In this document: piece after piece, positions 58,975 through 64,000 of the stretch
Numbering within the stretch: position 1 is the stretch's first letter
Layout of the letters: every line of letters begins with the position of its first letter
Source of the DNA: Aphidius gifuensis
Lineage: Eukaryota > Arthropoda > Insecta > Hymenoptera > Braconidae
Direction of reading: 5' to 3'
Length of the DNA: 64,000 nt
Assembly: GCF_014905175.1 (NCBI RefSeq)
Contig: NC_057792.1
Location: 12,379,321 to 12,443,320 of the forward strand
Notes under the pieces: model-generated
Seen by the model: the letters and a program-made list of their open reading frames with translations, nothing else
Told to the model about the DNA's origin: nothing
Database searches by the model: none
Position numbers and translations under genes: made by a program

Positions 58975-60440
58975 AGTATTTAAAATTAATCTGTTAAATA
59001 AACAAGTAATACACAAGATAATAGTTATTCAAGTGCTTGATATAATACGACAGCGACATCATAATCACAATACCAAACAACAATAAATAATATGTGGATG
59101 AAATGTGGTACCACGTGAACGTAAAGATAGTAAAGATGGTATTTTAGATTGTATAGGATTTCAAAAAACAATTAATGACATTGAAATATTAGCAGAAAAA
59201 TGTGACAAATGTACTGGTAATCCTAAATTAGTAAAAATTAAAATACGACGAGGTGCTATACCAATGTCTGATAATTTTGATAAGACTTGTAATGGTTATA
59301 ATAATATTTTTAAACAAATAATAAGTATCTAAAATAAATCTGTTAAATAAACAATTAATACACAAGATAGTGGTTATTCAAGTGCTTGACATAATACGAC
59401 AGCAACATCACAATACCAAACAACAATAAATAATATGTGGATAAAATGTGGTACCACGCGAACGTAAAGATAGCAAAGATGGTAATTTAGATTGTATAGG
59501 ATTTCAAGAGACAATTAATGACATTGAAATATTATTAGAAACATGTGATAAATGTACTGGTAATCCTAAATCAGTAAAATTTAAAATACGTCTAGATCTT
59601 ATACCAATGTCTGGTAATTTTCATGAGACTTGTACTGGTGGTTGTAATAATATTTTTAATCAAATAATGAGTATTGAAAATGAATTTGTCAAATAAACAA
59701 ATAAAACCCAAGATAGTGGTTATTCAAGTGCTTGACATAATACGACAGCAACATCATAATCACAATACCAAACAACAATAAATAATATGTGGATGAAATG
59801 TGGTACCACGTGAACGTAAAGATAGTAAAGATTTATTTAGATTGTATAGGATTTCAAGAAACAATTAATGACATTTGAAATATTAGCAGAAAATGTGACA
59901 AATGTACTGGTAATCCTAAATAAGTAAAATTAAAATGACGAGGTGCTATACCAATGTCTGATAATTTTGATGAGACTTGTAATGGTGGTTATAATAATAT
60001 TTTTAAAACAAATAATGAGTATGTAAAATAAATCTGTTAAATAAACAATTAATACACAAGATAGTGGTTATTTAAGAAGTTTTTGACATAATACGACAGC
60101 AACATCATAACCACAATACCAAACAACAATAAATAAAATGTGGATAAAATTTGGTACTACATGAACGTAAAGATAGTAAAGATCGTATTTTAGATTGTAT
60201 AGGATTTCAAGAGACAATTAATGACACTGAAATATCATCAAAACATCTGATAAATGTACTGGTAACCTAAATCAGTAAAATTTAAAATAGGACCAGGTGC
60301 TATACTAATGTCTGGTAATTTTCATGAGACTTGTACCGGTAGTTGTAATAATATTTTAAATCAAATAATGAGTATTTGAAATAAATCTGTTCAATAATCA
60401 AATAATACAAGATAGTGGTTATTCAAGTTTATGTGCTTGT
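58975..60440 (+). repeat. Four tandem Cys-rich units (right arm)
   Basis: Units start near 59,105, 59,448, 59,800 and 60,150. The second is identical in protein to the left-arm unit at 52,490-52,242. The third and fourth match the left units at 52,140 and 51,790 but have several one-base losses. The first (59,105-59,332, with CDKCTGNPKLVKIKI) has no left-arm partner. The tail 60,420-60,720 mirrors left 51,230-51,500. Confidence 0.7.
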
Positions 60441-60779
60441 TATGATCGTGTTGCCATGATCGAAATAAATTCAAGATCTTGAATGAATTTAAGGACAAAA
60501 AATGGAACAGATGATTAAATATTGAATCATTCAATGAAACAACAACAACAGGAGTAAATAATAATTTTATAAATGATGTACCCAGTGGAAATCAAAATAA
60601 CAATAACAATATTGATCATATATAAACAGCAGCAATCATAATAGAACAAATACATGGTGGTGGTGGTGGCGGCGATGAAGCACCATCATGTGTTGTGTGG
60701 TTAATCGCTCATAAAAGATGTTAAAAAAATCGATCATTATTTGACATTAAATTTTTTTAACATCAAATAGTTCGTTTTG

Positions 60780-62042
60780 TTTTTTTTTTTTTTTTACGGA
60801 GGCTAGGAACCATAAGCTCAGCCGCAGTCTTGAATTCATCGGCGAAAAGAAAAAAACGCTCATAACTTACGAACTAACTAACCGAGAGACTTCGTACCAG
60901 GCTCAAAAGAAGCGCATTAAAAAACTCTATCGCCCGCGTTATAGGTTTTTTGCTCTATTGATAATAGTTTTTGATCAAAAAACTAAAATGTAAATTTTGA
61001 AAAAGTTTTTTTTTCTTACTTAAAAATTTGTGGTGTCTAAACTTTCCATCAGAGAGTATTTATCACCAAAGGTTTTTTATTCGTAAATCTTTTGTGTTAT
61101 ATATTTCATCATTCTTAAATTATTATTTATGTAACTTAAAATAGTACATACGTTTTCATGTAAAAATTTTACAAGTTATAAAAATGGCGCAATATATAAC
61201 TCGACGCAAAATCATAGAGACTGTATTAGGTTTATTTTTGTGTCTCAAAAACTCTATCGCCCGCTTTGCAAAATTCCTTTCCGTTTATAATAGTTTTTGA
61301 GAAAAAAAGAAAAAAGCTATAAAATTAAAAAAAAAAATTCTGATATTTAATTTTTTTTCTCGAAAACTGTTATTGAGAGAGAAAAAAACCCCTAATGCCG
61401 TTACTAGATTTTTTTGAGGCACATAATTTGAGCCTAATACGAACTTCCTATCTTGATTATAACAAAAGTTATGGCTCGAAAAACTTAAAAACGGCGCAAT
61501 GAATAACTCAACGCGAAATCTAAAGAGAGATCTCCGTATAAGGTCATATTATTCGTCTCAAAAACTCTATCGCCCGCTTAATGGTTTTTTCCCTATCTAT
61601 AATAATTGAGAAAAAAAAAAAACTTCAAAATTTGACAAAAAATTCGGATATTTAATTTTTTTGCTCGAAAACTGTTATTGAGAGAAAAAAAAAACTGTAA
61701 TGCCGTCACAAGATTTTTTTTAGGTGCTAAATTTGAGCCTAATACGAATTCCCTATCTTGATTATAACAAAAGTTATGGCTCGCCGAAAAAAAAATAAAA
61801 AAAACGGACCAAAAAATGTCATCATAGAGTTGAAATAAAATGTTAATAATGCTCCAAAAAAAGCTTTGAAAAACTCTATTGCCTTTCTTTTAAATATGAA
61901 TAATGTTTTCGTTAATTCACGGTCAAAATATGTCTAAGCAATAAAAATAACAATGGCCCTAGCCGGAGTATTGAAAATTTTCAATTGTCAACAGGTAACG
62001 CTGGCCACATGACCCAACAAATGTTACCAGGTCTTTTTTTTT
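60780..62042 (+). repeat. Box-repeat element, copy C (right arm)
   Basis: T-run then ACGGAGGCTAGGAACCATAA and GCTCAGCCGCAGT. ACTCTATCGCCCGC boxes occur near 60,926, 61,250 and 61,565, with a degenerate fourth near 61,877. It ends GGTAACGCTGGCCACATGAC through ATGTTACCAGGTC and T9. It is the inverse partner of copy B, with many small indels against it. Confidence 0.8.
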
Positions 62043-62136
62043 CATTCAAATATTGAAGAGATAGCTACTAAATTAAAATCAACTTTATTTCCATTATAAT
62101 TTGTATTAATTTTATTTATATTTTTCAGGCTGTAAC

Positions 62137-62345
62137 ATGTGAGATTACGAGGCTGAAATTGACTCAATATTCATAATATTGAAAGCTTAAGTCATCTAAA
62201 AGTTGATATATCGGGAAAATATTAAAAGATATCATCCCGACAAAAATCCTGAAGATAAAAGAGCAACTGAAAAAACTCAGTATTTCATGAATATATACAT
62301 AAAACAGAATGAATGTATACATAGTAATAGAAGTGTTCAGCTGAC
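62137..62345 (+). pseudogene. J-domain-like reading frame, right-arm copy
   Basis: Same segment as 49,768-49,556, including the ATG-TGA start, but with a one-base loss (ATATTCATAATATT) and a one-base gain (CTAAAAGTTG) before the HPD region. RENIKRYHPDKNPEDKRATE is still readable at 62,210-62,270. From 62,346 to 62,678 no gene is seen. Confidence 0.6.
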
Positions 62346-64000
62346 TAGTTCAATAAATAAATATTTATATAAAATTATATTCTGTGTTAAGTTTTTAAAT
62401 TAGAATTTCATTTACATAGAACCTAATATTATAACTAATCAATAAATTTAAAAATTTCTATCATAATTGTTAATGACTGAATGAACATAATAGTACACTC
62501 GGAATGAGAGTGAAAAAGACAACTAGTCAAAAATATATTAATGCAACGAGAGATCTTTCAATTACTATTTATTAGAATTACTAAAGAAGTTTCACTTCCC
62601 TGTGCGTACAATAACACACATCTTTTTTTTTCATATTCATGTTTATTAATCTTTCATTTTAATTTTTAAAAAATTTAGAATCATCAAAAAAATTAGAGAA
62701 GAAACTCAATTTAATAAATGGAATAATATCACCAAAACGAATCATCACGAATTCATCAAAAAAGGCAAGTTGAAAAAATTTGTATCGTATTAACTAGTAC
62801 ATAAATTATACTTGAGTAATATATTTTTTTTTTCAAAAATAATAGGAAAATAATGACATTGATACGCAACCAACGCGCCCAGTTAATTTGGCTACAAAAC
62901 TTGATGCAATTGCAAATGAAAACAAAACAGTAAGTTTTAACAAATAATTTTTTTTTTTTTTAAATTTTTATTGAAAAAAAGTTCAATATGTCAAAAATTT
63001 TTTTTTTTTTATATCTATCTATAGATTCCATTAGAATCAATCAAAGATTTAGCTATGAAAAGTTTGAATAATAAACGAAAATCAGAAGCAGTTGAAACAC
63101 AAGAAAAAATTAGTAATGATCAATATGTTACTAAAAAAGACTTACATGATGGTTTGTAAAGTTATTAATATGCTTTATTCTTTTAATAATACGTTAATAT
63201 TTTTATTAAAAAATAAATACATGTTTTTTTTTTTATGTCTATGCAGTTCTGAATAGTTTCTTCTCTGGATTAAATCAAAAAACATTAAAAAGACAAAAAA
63301 CTTCATCAGACACTGATATTGATTCTGATGACGAATATAAATCTAATCCAGGAACAAGCAAAACAATTTCAAATAATAACAAAGAAGTAATATAAAATAT
63401 ATTGTAGATTAACTTAAAGATTTGTAATAATTTAAATATAATCATTGTTTTGATATTTTTCTACAGGTAAAAATGATTGGATCTGGTGAAAATAAATATC
63501 CAATTCCACGTGCTAAATGGGATATTGCCAAACTTCAACCAACATTCACAAGAATGTCATGGCATTTGGTCATGGCATCATTTGATGAAAATATTTTACT
63601 CAAAAGTAATTATCAAGGAGGTCGTTCAAAGAAAAAAAAAATTGAAGAAGATAATAAACTTGAAAAGCTTGATAGAAATAAAATGAATGCAATAAAAGGT
63701 AAACTATTAATTGATCATCATATTCAAATTAATAATTATATAATAGTAATATTATTATTATTATTTATATTGTTGTTGTTGGTATTGGTTTTAATATCAT
63801 TACGATTTATTATTATTATTATTACTATTTGAGTTTAATTTTTATTGTTATTAACATATAATTACCATTTATCCAGAAACTGTGAAACTTCACTTCAAAG
63901 AAAAATTCAATGATTCCATTTTTGGCACTAATGTTAACACAAGATTATCACAGTTACGTCATGATGCACATAAACCACAGCAGGTATTTTATCACATAGA

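Larger units (their letters stand above)
58462..63983 (+). pseudogene. BEN-domain gene, right-arm copy, exon 1 frameshifted, 3' end outside window
   Basis: Exons 58462-58683, 62679-62764, 62846-62929, 63025-63151, 63247-63386, 63467-63698 and 63877-63983 correspond one to one with the left-arm gene. The last exon lies past the window. Exon 1 is one base shorter (AAGTTTTATTGA where the left arm has AAGTTTGCATTGA), which stops the frame after seven codons. Exons 2-7 are the same as the left copy, including the GC donor. An internal start could still give the C-terminal BEN part. The lesion may also be an uncorrected assembly error. Confidence 0.72.
57031..64000 (+). repeat. Right arm of giant inverted repeat (runs off window)
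   Basis: Inverse of 54,082 to 47,896; still matching at the last base of the window. It has a duplicated exon-1 block (57,540-58,045) and four rather than three Cys-rich units. Small 1-3 bp indels relative to the left arm cluster between about 58,470 and 62,340, while 62,679-64,000 is nearly identical. Confidence 0.95.

Noticed and set aside
63473..63832. 119-codon ORF with a hydrophobic Leu/Ile tail as a membrane protein
   Set aside because: The hydrophobic tail is intron read-through after the donor at 63,698; the true product splices to the next BEN exon.
47896..64000. Palindrome as a simple hairpin-read (missing adapter) artefact
   Set aside because: Such artefacts have no unique spacer and identical arms. 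Here there is a 2.95-kb spacer gene and arm-specific repeat units. A wider misassembly is still possible.
47790..64000. Bracovirus proviral segment, because BEN genes occur in polydnaviruses
   Set aside because: No excision/integration motif or other viral gene is visible; a BEN domain alone is not evidence.

Overview
The window is AT-rich eukaryotic DNA built almost entirely from transposable elements, simple repeats and their remains. Spliced genes with GT-AG introns, BEL/Pao and Ty3/gypsy retrotransposons, a Helitron-type helicase, long-TIR DNA transposons and TA-rich MITEs together point to an arthropod, most likely an insect. The order cannot be fixed from the sequence alone. I see no bacterial genes, CRISPR array or rRNA.

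Layout. 0-1.3 kb: tandem repeats and the C-terminal piece of a PIF1/Helitron helicase. 1.4-8.4 kb: divergent tandem repeats, a TIR element with a nested MITE (3.6-4.45 kb), a satellite-like array (4.8-6.6 kb), a small spliced gene or remnant of unknown function (6.98-7.79 kb) and a minisatellite (7.97-8.35 kb). 8.8 kb: a tRNA-like sequence. 9.0-13.2 kb (minus): a decayed Helitron-like element (Ulp1-like protease, acidic region, Rep/N domain, helicase) cut by a BEL solo LTR with a TTAAT target duplication. 13.5-14.9 kb: MITEs and a palindrome. 15.27-19.88 kb: a DNA transposon with 549-bp inverted repeats and an apparently intact four-exon, 764-codon transposase. 19.9-20.4 kb: exon of a coiled-coil/RGG protein. 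22.1-23.8 kb: first copy of a repeat family carrying a conserved box (ACTCTATCGCCCGC). 25.7-26.8 kb: hairpin element and a TTAA-flanked MITE. 27.8-30.3 kb (minus): broken relative of the 15-20 kb transposase. 30.5-36.8 kb: BEL/Pao element with 5' LTR and decayed gag-pol. 36.9-44.65 kb: Ty3/gypsy element with complete 5' LTR, Lys-tRNA-type primer site, an extra zinc-knuckle ORF with its own TATA box and poly(A) signal, gag, pol, and only the first 18 nt of the 3' LTR. 44.65-45.25 kb: a second BEL gag fragment. 45.7-47.0 kb (minus): frameshifted protein of a probable transposon family.

The most unusual feature is a giant inverted repeat. 47,896-54,082 is the reverse complement of 57,031-64,000, and the right arm runs off the window end. 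The 2.95-kb spacer holds a CACTA/EnSpm-type transposase interrupted by a single in-frame TGA. Each arm carries an eight-exon BEN-domain gene pointing away from the centre. The left copy reads as an intact 349-residue protein; the right copy has a frameshift in exon 1. The large first intron of the BEN gene holds tandem Cys-rich units, a J-domain-like reading frame and another copy of the ACTCTATCGCCCGC-box element. This looks either like a very large transposon with gene-bearing terminal inverted repeats of more than 6 kb, or like an inverted segmental duplication around a CACTA element. The two can be separated only with sequence beyond 64,000 and other copies in the genome.
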